NCBI RefSeq assembly: GCF_000703165.1 | Contig: NZ_JNLQ01000002.1 | Location: 1,798,001-1,862,000, forward strand | Source: Butyrivibrio sp. AE3004 | GTDB taxonomy: Bacteria > Bacillota > Clostridia > Lachnospirales > Lachnospiraceae | Reading direction: 5' to 3' | Length of the DNA: 64,000 nt | In this document: piece by piece, positions 49,982-58,023 of the stretch | Layout: each line of letters starts with the position of its first letter | How positions within the stretch are numbered: the stretch's first letter is position 1 | Notes under the pieces: model-generated | Databases searched by the model: none | Told to the model about the DNA's origin: nothing | The model's input: only the letters and a program-made list of their open reading frames with translations | Translations under genes and position numbers: made by a program

Positions 49982-50509
49982 TTAAAATAAACCATCCATC
50001 ACATGTATGGTCATTATTTTATTCTCCAGATCAATGTTTTTTACGCATTCTTTGATACCCGGAATCATAACTGTTTCAGAATCCTCAGATGCATCTTCGT
50101 CAGTGCGTTTCATTTCATACACGTCATTAGCTCCTGTCTGAATAACCTGTTTAAGGATTCCAAGTTCCTTACCGTCCTCGTCAACAATAGTCATCCCCTC
50201 AAGATCAGCAAGATAATACTCACCCTCTTCAAGTGCTATGGCATCCTCTCTTCTGACAATCAGCTCCTTCTGACGAAAGCGCTCAACTTCATTTATATCG
50301 TTGAATTCCTTGAATTTAACGATTACAAACTTCTTATTAAAACGGACTTTCTCAATTGTCAGTTCTTTTTTGCCATCGCGTCCCGTATCAAGAATAACCT
50401 TTTTCAAATCAAGAAATCGATCCGGATCCTGAGTTGTGGGAAAAACATTTACTTCACCTTTAAGTCCATGTGTGGAGGCGATTACGCCTACCTGAAAATA
50501 TTCTGTCAT
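49982..50509 (-). CDS. rimM: 16S rRNA processing protein RimM
   Basis: RimM binds S19 and assists maturation of the 30S head. The 175-residue protein has the RimM barrel (about 3-85, FQVGVIASTHGLKGEVNVFPTTQDPDRF) and the PRC barrel (about 95-170, YYLADLEGMTIVDEDGKELG). It normally precedes trmD; here it follows trmD. Confidence 0.95.
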   Translation of the reverse strand: MTEYFQVGVIASTHGLKGEVNVFPTTQDPDRFLDLKKVILDTGRDGKKELTIEKVRFNKKFVIVKFKEFNDINEVERFRQKELIVRREDAIALEEGEYYLADLEGMTIVDEDGKELGILKQVIQTGANDVYEMKRTDEDASEDSETVMIPGIKECVKNIDLENKIMTIHVMDGLF

Positions 50510-50572
50510 ATATATACCTCATCTATAAACGAATGCTTTTATCTGATTTTGTTTCCCGTACTGTTACAAAAA

Positions 50573-51346
50573 TCAGTCTTCGATTTTATCCAATATCCTG
50601 TTACGCTTTTTTATAGCTTTTGGCGTAAATTGTTCAGGATGCTCTTCCACATATTTATCATATAATTCTGGTCTTCGCTCTTTTGTGCGTTCGAGCGATT
50701 TTTGGAATCTCCATACATCAACATTCTGATGGTTTCCTGACAGAAGAACGGGAGGTACTCTCTTTTCCATCCACACTTCAGGTCTTGAATATTGTGGATA
50801 TTCAAGAAGTCCATCATCAAAAGATTCCGTTTCAGCCGATTCCTCATTATTAAGCACACCGGGAACAAGTCTCGCAACAGCATCTATCATAACCATCGCA
50901 GGAAGCTCTCCTCCGGTAAGAACATAATCTCCGATCGAAACATAGTCAGTCACTATCTCCTCCAGAACTCTCTCATCTATGCCTTCATAGTGACCACACA
51001 AAAAAATTATATTATCATCCTTAGCAAAATCCCTGGCCATCCCCTGACTAAATACACTTCCTTGAGGTGTCACGTAAACAACCCTGGGGTTTGCATCCGG
51101 TTCTCTTTCTTTTATTACTTTCAAAATAGCCTGATAACAACTGTAAATAGGCTGAGCCTGCATGAGCATTCCGGCACCGCCTCCATAGGTATAATCATCT
51201 ACTTTATTATGTTTGTTATCGGCATAGTCTCGTATATTGTATGCCTCTACATGAATAAGTTCTTTATCCATGCCTCTCGCAAGTATGCTTGTCCGCAGTC
51301 CCGAAAGGACCATATCCGGAAACAAGGTCATAACATAAAAATGCAT
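50573..51346 (-). CDS. trmD: tRNA (guanine-N1)-methyltransferase TrmD
   Basis: TrmD methylates G37 of tRNAs and prevents frameshifting. The 257-residue SPOUT-family protein has MTLFPDMVLSGLRTSILARG, DDYTYGGGAGMLMQAQPI, VVYVTPQGSVFSQGMARD, LCGHYEGIDERV and SIGDYVLTGGELPAMVMIDAVARLVPGVL, forming the trefoil-knot SAM site. It is separated from khpA by a strong hairpin and lies upstream of rimM. Confidence 0.97.
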   Translation of the reverse strand: MHFYVMTLFPDMVLSGLRTSILARGMDKELIHVEAYNIRDYADNKHNKVDDYTYGGGAGMLMQAQPIYSCYQAILKVIKEREPDANPRVVYVTPQGSVFSQGMARDFAKDDNIIFLCGHYEGIDERVLEEIVTDYVSIGDYVLTGGELPAMVMIDAVARLVPGVLNNEESAETESFDDGLLEYPQYSRPEVWMEKRVPPVLLSGNHQNVDVWRFQKSLERTKERRPELYDKYVEEHPEQFTPKAIKKRNRILDKIED

Positions 51347-51383
51347 ATAAAGCTCCCAAAATAAAAAGAGTAAATAAAGTAAA

Positions 51384-51413
51384 GCCGAATAAAGCTATAC
51401 TGCTTTATTCGGC
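51384..51413 (-). terminator. Terminator-like hairpin between khpA and trmD
   Basis: A perfect 12-bp stem (GCCGAATAAAGC / GCTTTATTCGGC, loop of six) is followed on the minus strand by TTTACTTTATTTAC. The tail is interrupted, so partial termination or an RNA-stability role is as likely as full termination. Confidence 0.7.
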
Positions 51414-51443
51414 CTAAAACCTGTCAATGCCACGCTGGCTAAA

Positions 51444-51674
51444 TCAGTCAACTATTTCTACATCAACCTTAAGATTTTCTCTGGTAGATGCTGCCTTCAC
51501 AACAGAGCGAATAGCTTTGGCTATTCTTCCCTGTCTTCCGATCACCTTACCCATATCCGAAGGTGCAACGTGCAACTCTATGACGATGTTACGGCCTTCT
51601 TTTTTCTCGTTAACCACAACTTCATCAGGATTATCAACCAGAGCCTTTGCAATTACTTCAACCAATTCTTTCAT
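51444..51674 (-). CDS. khpA: KH domain RNA-binding protein KhpA (YlqC)
   Basis: A 76-residue single KH domain protein with IVIELHVAPSDMGKVIGRQGRIAKAIRSVV; the GxxG loop is GRQG. KhpA forms a dimer with KhpB/Jag in related bacteria and affects cell division and RNA metabolism. It lies between rpsP and trmD, its usual place. Confidence 0.95.
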   Translation of the reverse strand: MKELVEVIAKALVDNPDEVVVNEKKEGRNIVIELHVAPSDMGKVIGRQGRIAKAIRSVVKAASTRENLKVDVEIVD

Positions 51675-51693
51675 GAATTTTCCCCTAGTTTAA

Positions 51694-51939
51694 TTACTTG
51701 GTGATGCCTGCCTGCTTGAAGATCTTATTTACAACGTTTGTGGGCTGAGCTCCGTTTGAAAGCCACTTCTTTGCAAGTTCCTCATTTACCTTGCATGTGC
51801 TGGGATCTGTGTTAGGATCATAAGTTCCGATCTCCTCGATGAACTTACCGTTTACAGGGAACTTAGAATCAGATACAACGATACGATAAAAAGGAACCTT
51901 CTTCTTTCCAATTCTCTTAAGTCTAATTTTTACTGCCAT
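51694..51939 (-). CDS. rpsP: 30S ribosomal protein S16
   Basis: S16 is an early-binding 30S protein. The 81-residue form starting [22 protein letters not shown] is the full family length. An upstream ATG at 52005 would add 22 unsupported residues; GGAGG lies 9 bases before the chosen start. It follows ffh. Confidence 0.97.
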   Translation of the reverse strand: MAVKIRLKRIGKKKVPFYRIVVSDSKFPVNGKFIEEIGTYDPNTDPSTCKVNEELAKKWLSNGAQPTNVVNKIFKQAGITK

Positions 51940-52052
51940 TTTAAAAATCCTCCATTTAAATAAAAATAAAATGTTAATTGCTATGATAAACGAATTACTC
52001 CGCAATCATCTTATATATGAAATCCGGGATAGCCGAATCTGCATATCATATA

Positions 52053-53429
52053 TCAGAAAAATTTATTGAAGCCGCCTTTACCAAGACCGCCAAGAGCTCC
52101 AAGGCCTCTTCTTCCTTTTTTACCCATAAGGCCGGGCATCTGTTTCATCATCTTCTGCATCTGCTCAAACTGCTTAATAAAGCGGTTAACATCTGCAATA
52201 TCATTTCCCGATCCTTTAGCTATTCTGTATTTTCTCTGAGGACTCATAAGCTTGGGATTCTTTCTCTCCTCAGGTGTCATGGAAAGCACAATTGCTTCAA
52301 TTCTTGCAAGCTGTTTCTCGTCAGGAAGCTGATCATCACTAATCTTTCCCATTCCGGGAAGCATTCCCATAATCGCTCCAAGACCGCCCATGTTTCTCAT
52401 CTGCTTCATGGACTCAAGGTACATCTCAAAATCAATTTTACCCTTTTTCATCTTGGAAGCCATCTCGCGTTCTTTTTCTTCATCTCTCTCGCGATTTGCT
52501 TCAACAGCTTTATCTATAAGACTAAGGACATCACCCATTCCAAGGATTCTGCTCGCCATACGATCCGGATAAAACTGTTCCAGATCCGAGAGCTTCTCTC
52601 CCATACCTACGTAAAGAATAGGCTTGCCCGTAACCTGTCTGGCTGAAAGTGCCGCACCACCCCTGGTGTCGCCATCCATCTTACTCAGCACAATACCATC
52701 TATACCGATTCTGTCATTAAACTGTACTGCTACATCAACCGCAGCCTGACCGGTCATGGCATCAACAACAAGAAGTGACTGGTGAACTGTGACCGCTTCC
52801 TTTATAGCCACAAGTTCCTGCATCATTTCTTCATCAATCTGTAATCGTCCCGCTGTATCAAGAATAACTACATTCTCGTTATTTTTCTCAGCATGTGCTA
52901 TTGCCTGCTTAGCAATCTCAATAGGACTTACGTCAGTACCAAGTGAAAAGAAATCAACTTCCTGCTTTTCAGCATTTATGCGTAACTGATCAATAGCAGC
53001 AGGTCTGTAAATATCGCATGCTACAAGCAGCGGTTTTTTACCTTTAAGCTTAACCTTGCCGGCTATTTTGGCTGCTGTGGTGGTCTTACCGGTACCCTGA
53101 AGACCACACATCATGATCACAGTAATGCTCTTACCGGGCTGAAACTGTATCTCAGTGATTTCTGATCCCATGAGAGCTGTCAGCTCTTCATCAACAATCT
53201 TAACAACCATCTGCGCAGGATTCAGACCGCTTAATACGTCCTCACCTACAGCTCTCTCCTGTACTTTATTTACAAAGTATTTAACTACACGGAAGTTTAC
53301 ATCTGCTTCAAGAAGTGCCATCTTAACTTCCTTCATGGCAACCTTGACATCTTCCTCCGAAAGGCGTCCCTTGCCTCGCAGATTTTTAAATACGTTCTGC
53401 AGTTTATCGGATAAACTTTCAAATGCCAT
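52053..53429 (-). CDS. ffh: Signal recognition particle protein Ffh
   Basis: Ffh with 4.5S RNA targets ribosomes making membrane and secreted proteins to FtsY. The 458-residue protein has the N domain, the GTPase with GLQGTGKTTTAAKIAG (about 107-122), DTAGRLQIDEEMM, SKMDGDTRGGAALS and GMGEKLSDLEQF, and the Met-rich M domain (about 325-440, MEMYLESMKQMRNMGG). The SRP RNA gene was not found in this window. It is 3 bases after ylxM. Confidence 0.98.
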   Translation of the reverse strand: MAFESLSDKLQNVFKNLRGKGRLSEEDVKVAMKEVKMALLEADVNFRVVKYFVNKVQERAVGEDVLSGLNPAQMVVKIVDEELTALMGSEITEIQFQPGKSITVIMMCGLQGTGKTTTAAKIAGKVKLKGKKPLLVACDIYRPAAIDQLRINAEKQEVDFFSLGTDVSPIEIAKQAIAHAEKNNENVVILDTAGRLQIDEEMMQELVAIKEAVTVHQSLLVVDAMTGQAAVDVAVQFNDRIGIDGIVLSKMDGDTRGGAALSARQVTGKPILYVGMGEKLSDLEQFYPDRMASRILGMGDVLSLIDKAVEANRERDEEKEREMASKMKKGKIDFEMYLESMKQMRNMGGLGAIMGMLPGMGKISDDQLPDEKQLARIEAIVLSMTPEERKNPKLMSPQRKYRIAKGSGNDIADVNRFIKQFEQMQKMMKQMPGLMGKKGRRGLGALGGLGKGGFNKFF

Positions 53430-53432
53430 AAA

Positions 53433-53777
53433 CTATGACAACTCCTCTTTGATTGATTCTATTGCCTCAAGGATTTTTGTTCTCAATTCTTCATCCTCAA
53501 GTTTGTCATCGGATACTGCAGCTGCCATTTCTCCAAGCTGCTTCCTGATTCTGTCTGTTCTCTCTATCATATGAAGTTTCTTCTCATATCCTTCAAGAGA
53601 ATTAGTACATCTTTTTAAAAGATCGTGCACACCCTGTTTGCTGATATCGTATTCTTCCGCAATCTCAACAAGTGAAAGGTCATTATACACTGCATCCTCA
53701 TATACCTGCCTCTGATGGGCCGTCAGAAGCTCTCCATAAAAATCATATAAAAGCCCCTGCTCAACAATCTTTTCCAT
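53433..53777 (-). CDS. ylxM: YlxM / UPF0122 family HTH protein
   Basis: A 114-residue helix-turn-helix protein always found next to ffh in Firmicutes: YDFYGELLTAHQRQVYEDAVYNDLSLVEIAEEYDISKQGVHDLLKRC is the sigma-70 region 4-like HTH (about 10-56). It may modulate SRP GTPase activity or transcription. The second of two adjacent ATGs (53777) has better spacing to GGAG. Its promoter carries an 11-bp inverted repeat. Confidence 0.93.
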   Translation of the reverse strand: MEKIVEQGLLYDFYGELLTAHQRQVYEDAVYNDLSLVEIAEEYDISKQGVHDLLKRCTNSLEGYEKKLHMIERTDRIRKQLGEMAAAVSDDKLEDEELRTKILEAIESIKEELS

Positions 53778-53800
53778 CATTGCTCCATCTTAAAAGACAA

Positions 53801-53857
53801 ATAATGCGATACTATAGGCACGATGCTTATATTATCGCATTATCTTTTTTGTGTCAA
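53801..53857 (-). promoter_or_regulatory. ylxM-ffh promoter with an 11-bp palindromic operator
   Basis: TTGACA (53852-53857), a 17-base spacer and TAATAT (53829-53834) on the minus strand form a strong promoter. Arms ATAATGCGATA (53801-53811) and TATCGCATTAT (53833-53843) are perfectly complementary and centred 32 bases apart, about three DNA turns. One arm lies between -10 and -35 and the other just after the start point, so they are more likely DNA operator half-sites than an mRNA hairpin. Confidence 0.75.
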
Positions 53858-53868
53858 GTATTTTTACT

Positions 53869-54954
53869 TTACTTTGCAAAAATACATAGATTCATATTAA
53901 CCTCGCCGTCTATTCCGTCAACTTTTCCTGTTTTGCTGTACTGCCACATGTAATAATCATAAGGATAATATTGAGGAAATCCATAATATGAAACCCACAC
54001 CGGGAAAGTCTTTATCTTTCTAATATCAAGCAATTCGCTGAATGTTCTTATATTTCCCGCTATCATTGGCGAATATCCTGCGTTTTCCACCTCATTGCAA
54101 AAGGCTTTTGCAATCTGTGTATAATGACTCATAGTAAGCTTTGCAGTCCTTGCGTCAGCAGAATTAACCTGTTCAAGCTCAATAGCAACCGGATAAGTGA
54201 TTTCATAACCTTCCAGAAGATTAATAACAAAATCAGCTTCTTCAACTGCTTCCTTATCATTTATAGCCTGTGAGTAGAAATAAACTCCTACATCCAATCC
54301 TGCTTTTTGTGCCTGTCTGATATTTGTCTTGAAAAGATCATCCTCAAGGATCTGTCCTTCTGCTGCCCCGCGAAGTCCGACCCTTATCATTACAAAATCT
54401 ATACCTGATTCCTTGACCTTGACAAAATCAATAATTCCCTGGGACCTTGAAATATCAATTCCTCGTGTCAGCACAATATTGCTGTTTTCTCCCCCGTAAT
54501 ATATATTCCCATCATCAGAAAGCACCATTTCATCAGGGAATATCGAACTATTATCAATATCTTCCAATATGGGAGTAAAGAAATACTGGCCGCCATACTC
54601 AGTAACAATTTCATCAGGGTACAATGCCCTTACAGCACCAAGTTTGTCGCCTTCAACAAGCTTTTCCCTAAACTGCGAGCGTATAATATCTCCTTCTTCT
54701 TTACGTGCTGCAGATTCAGCCCTCTCAATAAGTTGTTTGGCCTGAGCTTTTGTATAATAGCCTTCATTCTCAAGAACATCAAGCTCACTTCTGGAAGCGT
54801 CCGCCTGTCTCTTAGTGGCAGCATTACTCAAAAGCAATCCTATGCATGTTGAAAGTGCGAGAATACTTACCAGGCTTAGAAAAATAACAGAAATCAGGTT
54901 CCTGGTGTTTTTAACCATTTTGCTATTGTGTTTTGGATTCTCAGTATTTTTCAT
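53869..54954 (-). CDS. GH25-like membrane-anchored protein
   Basis: A 361-residue protein with an N-terminal membrane anchor (about 18-40, LISVISLVSILALSTCIG region), a helical linker and a GH25 (Chalaropsis lysozyme) domain from about 163: TRGIDISRSQGIIDFVKV, VYFYSQAI and the C-terminal WQYSKTGKVDGIDGEVNMN. GH25 enzymes cut peptidoglycan. The acidic pair usually read as D-x-E is here E-L-E (in VAIELEQV), and a normally acidic position near the end (VD-x-N) is N (VNMN). Whether it is active is uncertain. It lies between the YitT-family gene and ylxM. Confidence 0.82.
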   Translation of the reverse strand: MKNTENPKHNSKMVKNTRNLISVIFLSLVSILALSTCIGLLLSNAATKRQADASRSELDVLENEGYYTKAQAKQLIERAESAARKEEGDIIRSQFREKLVEGDKLGAVRALYPDEIVTEYGGQYFFTPILEDIDNSSIFPDEMVLSDDGNIYYGGENSNIVLTRGIDISRSQGIIDFVKVKESGIDFVMIRVGLRGAAEGQILEDDLFKTNIRQAQKAGLDVGVYFYSQAINDKEAVEEADFVINLLEGYEITYPVAIELEQVNSADARTAKLTMSHYTQIAKAFCNEVENAGYSPMIAGNIRTFSELLDIRKIKTFPVWVSYYGFPQYYPYDYYMWQYSKTGKVDGIDGEVNMNLCIFAK

Positions 54955-54959
54955 AAATA

Positions 54960-55835
54960 TTATATCCGTTCATCAAAATAGCTCTTATATCCTTCTCCGA
55001 ATATCTCTGATGCTCTGGTAATAATCATAAATGCCTCAGGATCTTCTTCTCGTACGATATCCTCAGCAAGAGGAGAAAGTCTCTTACTTATAGCACAAAG
55101 TATGACCTTTTTATCCTCTCCGCTGTACGCACCTTTTCCAAATACATGTGTTACTCCGACATCAAGTTCTTCAAGGAGTCTTGCTGTTATCTTGTCGGTA
55201 TTATCCGTAATGATGTAGATCAGTTTTGCCTCATCTCTTCCGTACAAAACAAAATCAATCACATAGGATGTGATCATAACTCCCAAAAATGAATAAAGAA
55301 CAACCTTTATATCCTTTAAAACAAGACCGGCAAAAGCTATTACAAAAACATCTATCATCATGAATAAAACGCCGGTTTTTATATGCGGATATTTCAATCT
55401 TAGTATTTTAATTATAACATCTGTACCGCCGGTAGTAGCATGGCATTTGAATGTAATTCCGATACCCACAGCAACAAAAGCACTGCCGAATATTACGCCA
55501 AGTATTACGTCCTTTACAATATAACCCGTGCAATATTTTGCCAGTAGGTCCGTAAAAATCGAGTTGGCAACAGTAGCGTATACCGTAGAAATCGTAAATC
55601 TTATTCCAAATTTATATATTGCCAGAAACAAAATCGGTATATTCATTACCATGAACCATATACCGGTTCCTATAGGTACTATTCTGTTAAGAACTATTGC
55701 TGCCCCCGTAAGTCCACCGGGAGCAATATTATTCGGATCGTTAAGTAAGCTTGTACCTATCGCATACAAAAAAGCTCCGAAAGTAATCAGCAAATAGTCT
55801 GTTCCTTTTTTTGTTATCTTTTCAGCATACTTCAT
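54960..55835 (-). CDS. YitT family membrane protein
   Basis: A 291-residue protein with about five or six membrane segments (about 15-200) starting LITFGAFLYAIGTSLLNDPNNIAPGGLTGAAIVL, with TTGGTDVIIKILR, and a C-terminal soluble DUF2179 domain (about 215-285, ITARLLEELDVGVTHVFGKGAYSGEDKKVILC). Function is unknown. It lies 5 bases from ilvA and 5 from the GH25-like gene, all co-oriented. Confidence 0.92.
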   Translation of the reverse strand: MKYAEKITKKGTDYLLITFGAFLYAIGTSLLNDPNNIAPGGLTGAAIVLNRIVPIGTGIWFMVMNIPILFLAIYKFGIRFTISTVYATVANSIFTDLLAKYCTGYIVKDVILGVIFGSAFVAVGIGITFKCHATTGGTDVIIKILRLKYPHIKTGVLFMMIDVFVIAFAGLVLKDIKVVLYSFLGVMITSYVIDFVLYGRDEAKLIYIITDNTDKITARLLEELDVGVTHVFGKGAYSGEDKKVILCAISKRLSPLAEDIVREEDPEAFMIITRASEIFGEGYKSYFDERI

Positions 55836-55840
55836 ATAAT

Positions 55841-57070
55841 TTAAATGTTTGTGCGAACAAGTCTGGGTTTATATCCGTTTTCCTCAAGGACTTTCATAAT
55901 CTCAGTCTTATGTTCGCTTCCAAATGCCTCCAGAGTAATTCGAAGTTCCACAGCCGCATTTCTGTTTATTGATACAAACTGGTTATGCTCAAGCTTTATC
56001 ACATTACCACCTGTCTTTGCAACAACTCCAGCAACCTGTGCAAGCTGTCCCGGCTTGTCAGGAAGCAGAACAGAAACAGTAAATATTCTGTTTCTCATAA
56101 TCAGTCCCTGCTGTACAACAGAAGACATGGTGATAATATCCATGTTACCACCAGATAGAACGCAGACAATTCTCTTATCCTTTACATTTAACTGCTTAAG
56201 AGCGGCAACAGACAAAAGGCCGGAATTTTCTACAACCATCTTATGATTCTCAACCATATCAAGGAAAGAAACAACAAGGTCCTCATCCGGAACTGCGATT
56301 ATATCATCTATATTTTTTTGTATATAAGGAAAAATCTTCTCTCCGGGTGTCTTAACTGCGGTACCGTCAGCTATTGTATTAACTGTAGGAAGAGTTGTAA
56401 CTTTACCGTTTTTCAGACTTTCCTGCATACAATTTGCGCCTGCGGGTTCAACACCGATAACCTTTATCTTGGGATTAAGGAGCTTTGCAAGTGTACTCAC
56501 ACCTGTTGCAAGTCCGCCTCCACCTATAGGCACCAGAATCATGTCAACAGTGGGAAGCTCCTTGATTATCTCCATTGCAATTGTTCCCTGTCCGGTCGCT
56601 ACATCAAGGTCATCGAAAGGATGAACAAAAGTGTATCCTTTTTCCTCTGCAAGCTTAAGAGCATGATCGCAAGCCTCATCATAAACATCGCCATAGAGAA
56701 TTACTTCGGCGCCAAGTGCCTTTGTTCTGTTAACTTTAATAAGAGGTGTTGATGTAGGCATAACAATTGTAGCCTTTACCCCATAGCTCTTTGCAGCATA
56801 CGCTACACCCTGAGCATGATTGCCGGCAGAGGCTGTAATAAGACCTTTTTCTCTTTCAGCCTCAGACATGGTTGAAATCTTGTAATATGCCCCCCTTACC
56901 TTATATGCACCTGTTCTCTGAAGGTTCTCCGGCTTTAAATATACCTTGTTACCGGTGGTAGCACTCCAGTAATCACTGAAAATAAGTTTTGTTTCAAGTG
57001 TAACTTTTTTCACGTCTTCATAAGCTTCCTCAAATGCAGGAAGTGTAAGACTCTTCTTTTCCTCAGACAT
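55841..57070 (-). CDS. ilvA: Threonine ammonia-lyase
   Basis: A PLP enzyme converting threonine to 2-oxobutanoate and ammonia, the first step to isoleucine. The 409-residue protein has the PLP lysine in RTGAYKVRGAYYK (about 52), SAGNHAQGVAYAA and the PLP phosphate loop VPIGGGGLATGVS, and a single C-terminal ACT domain (about 330-405). The short form with one ACT domain resembles TdcB-type/Firmicute IlvA, so a catabolic role is possible. It is inserted between ftsY and the YitT gene, an unusual place. Confidence 0.93.
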   Translation of the reverse strand: MSEEKKSLTLPAFEEAYEDVKKVTLETKLIFSDYWSATTGNKVYLKPENLQRTGAYKVRGAYYKISTMSEAEREKGLITASAGNHAQGVAYAAKSYGVKATIVMPTSTPLIKVNRTKALGAEVILYGDVYDEACDHALKLAEEKGYTFVHPFDDLDVATGQGTIAMEIIKELPTVDMILVPIGGGGLATGVSTLAKLLNPKIKVIGVEPAGANCMQESLKNGKVTTLPTVNTIADGTAVKTPGEKIFPYIQKNIDDIIAVPDEDLVVSFLDMVENHKMVVENSGLLSVAALKQLNVKDKRIVCVLSGGNMDIITMSSVVQQGLIMRNRIFTVSVLLPDKPGQLAQVAGVVAKTGGNVIKLEHNQFVSINRNAAVELRITLEAFGSEHKTEIMKVLEENGYKPRLVRTNI

Positions 57071-57108
57071 TGCAATCTCCTCTTGTTTTAAAGTGTGGAA
57101 CCATATAA

Positions 57109-58023
57109 TTAGTCAAAAAGTGCATCAACAAACTGATCGGAATTAAATCTCTCAAGATCATCAAGACTCTCTCCGACCCCGATGTATTTGACAGGTATAT
57201 TTAGCTCAGAAACAATGGCAACAGCTATTCCCCCCTTTGCTGTTCCGTCAAGCTTTGTGAGCACAATTCCCGTAAGATCTGCCACTTCACCAAATTCTCT
57301 TGCCTGTGAAATAGCATTCTGACCTGTAGTACCATCAAGCACGATAAAATTCTCCCTGCGTACATCAGGCAGCTCCTTATCCAGAATCCTGTTCATCTTT
57401 GCAAGCTCTTCCATCAGATTCTTTTTATTGTGTAATCTTCCTGCCGTATCAATCATCAAAATATCACAGTTTCTGGATCTAAATGCAGCTACTGCATCAT
57501 AAATAACGCTTGCGGGATCTGCGCCTTCTTTTCCGGAAATAAGCGGAACCTCCGCACGTTCTGTCCATTCACGAAGCTGCTCCGTAGCCCCTGCTCTGTA
57601 TGTATCCGCAGCGGCAACAAGAACCTTCTTACCTTTCCTTCTGTAATGCGCTGCAAGCTTACCTACAGAAGTTGTCTTTCCGACTCCGTTTACTCCAATT
57701 ACAAAGATAACAGTTTTATGATTTTCAAAATCATAAGTATCATCATCGGTCTTCATCTGTTCACGGATATTGGATATAAGCAGTGTCTTACAGGCCCAGG
57801 TATCGGTTATATGATTATCCCTGACCTGTTCTCTAAGTTTATCCATAATCCTGCTGGTAGCATTGACTCCAATGTCTCCCATAATAAGAGTCTCTTCAAG
57901 TTCTTCATAAAACTCTTCATCAACAGTAGAAAAATTACTCAGAACATTATTTATTCCCTTTACTACACCTTCCTTGGTTTTTGAAAGACCGCTTGAAAGT
58001 TTCGCAAAAAAGCCGTTAGCCAT
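57109..58023 (-). CDS. ftsY: Signal recognition particle receptor FtsY
   Basis: FtsY is the membrane receptor for Ffh. The 304-residue protein lacks the long acidic A domain and has the NG domain: GVNGVGKTTSVGKLAAHY (about 110-127), DTYRAGATEQLREW, DTAGRLHNKKNLMEEL, TKLDGTAKGGIAVAI and GVGESLDDLERF. Its ATG overlaps the smc stop in TAATG. Confidence 0.97.
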   Translation of the reverse strand: MANGFFAKLSSGLSKTKEGVVKGINNVLSNFSTVDEEFYEELEETLIMGDIGVNATSRIMDKLREQVRDNHITDTWACKTLLISNIREQMKTDDDTYDFENHKTVIFVIGVNGVGKTTSVGKLAAHYRRKGKKVLVAAADTYRAGATEQLREWTERAEVPLISGKEGADPASVIYDAVAAFRSRNCDILMIDTAGRLHNKKNLMEELAKMNRILDKELPDVRRENFIVLDGTTGQNAISQAREFGEVADLTGIVLTKLDGTAKGGIAVAIVSELNIPVKYIGVGESLDDLERFNSDQFVDALFD

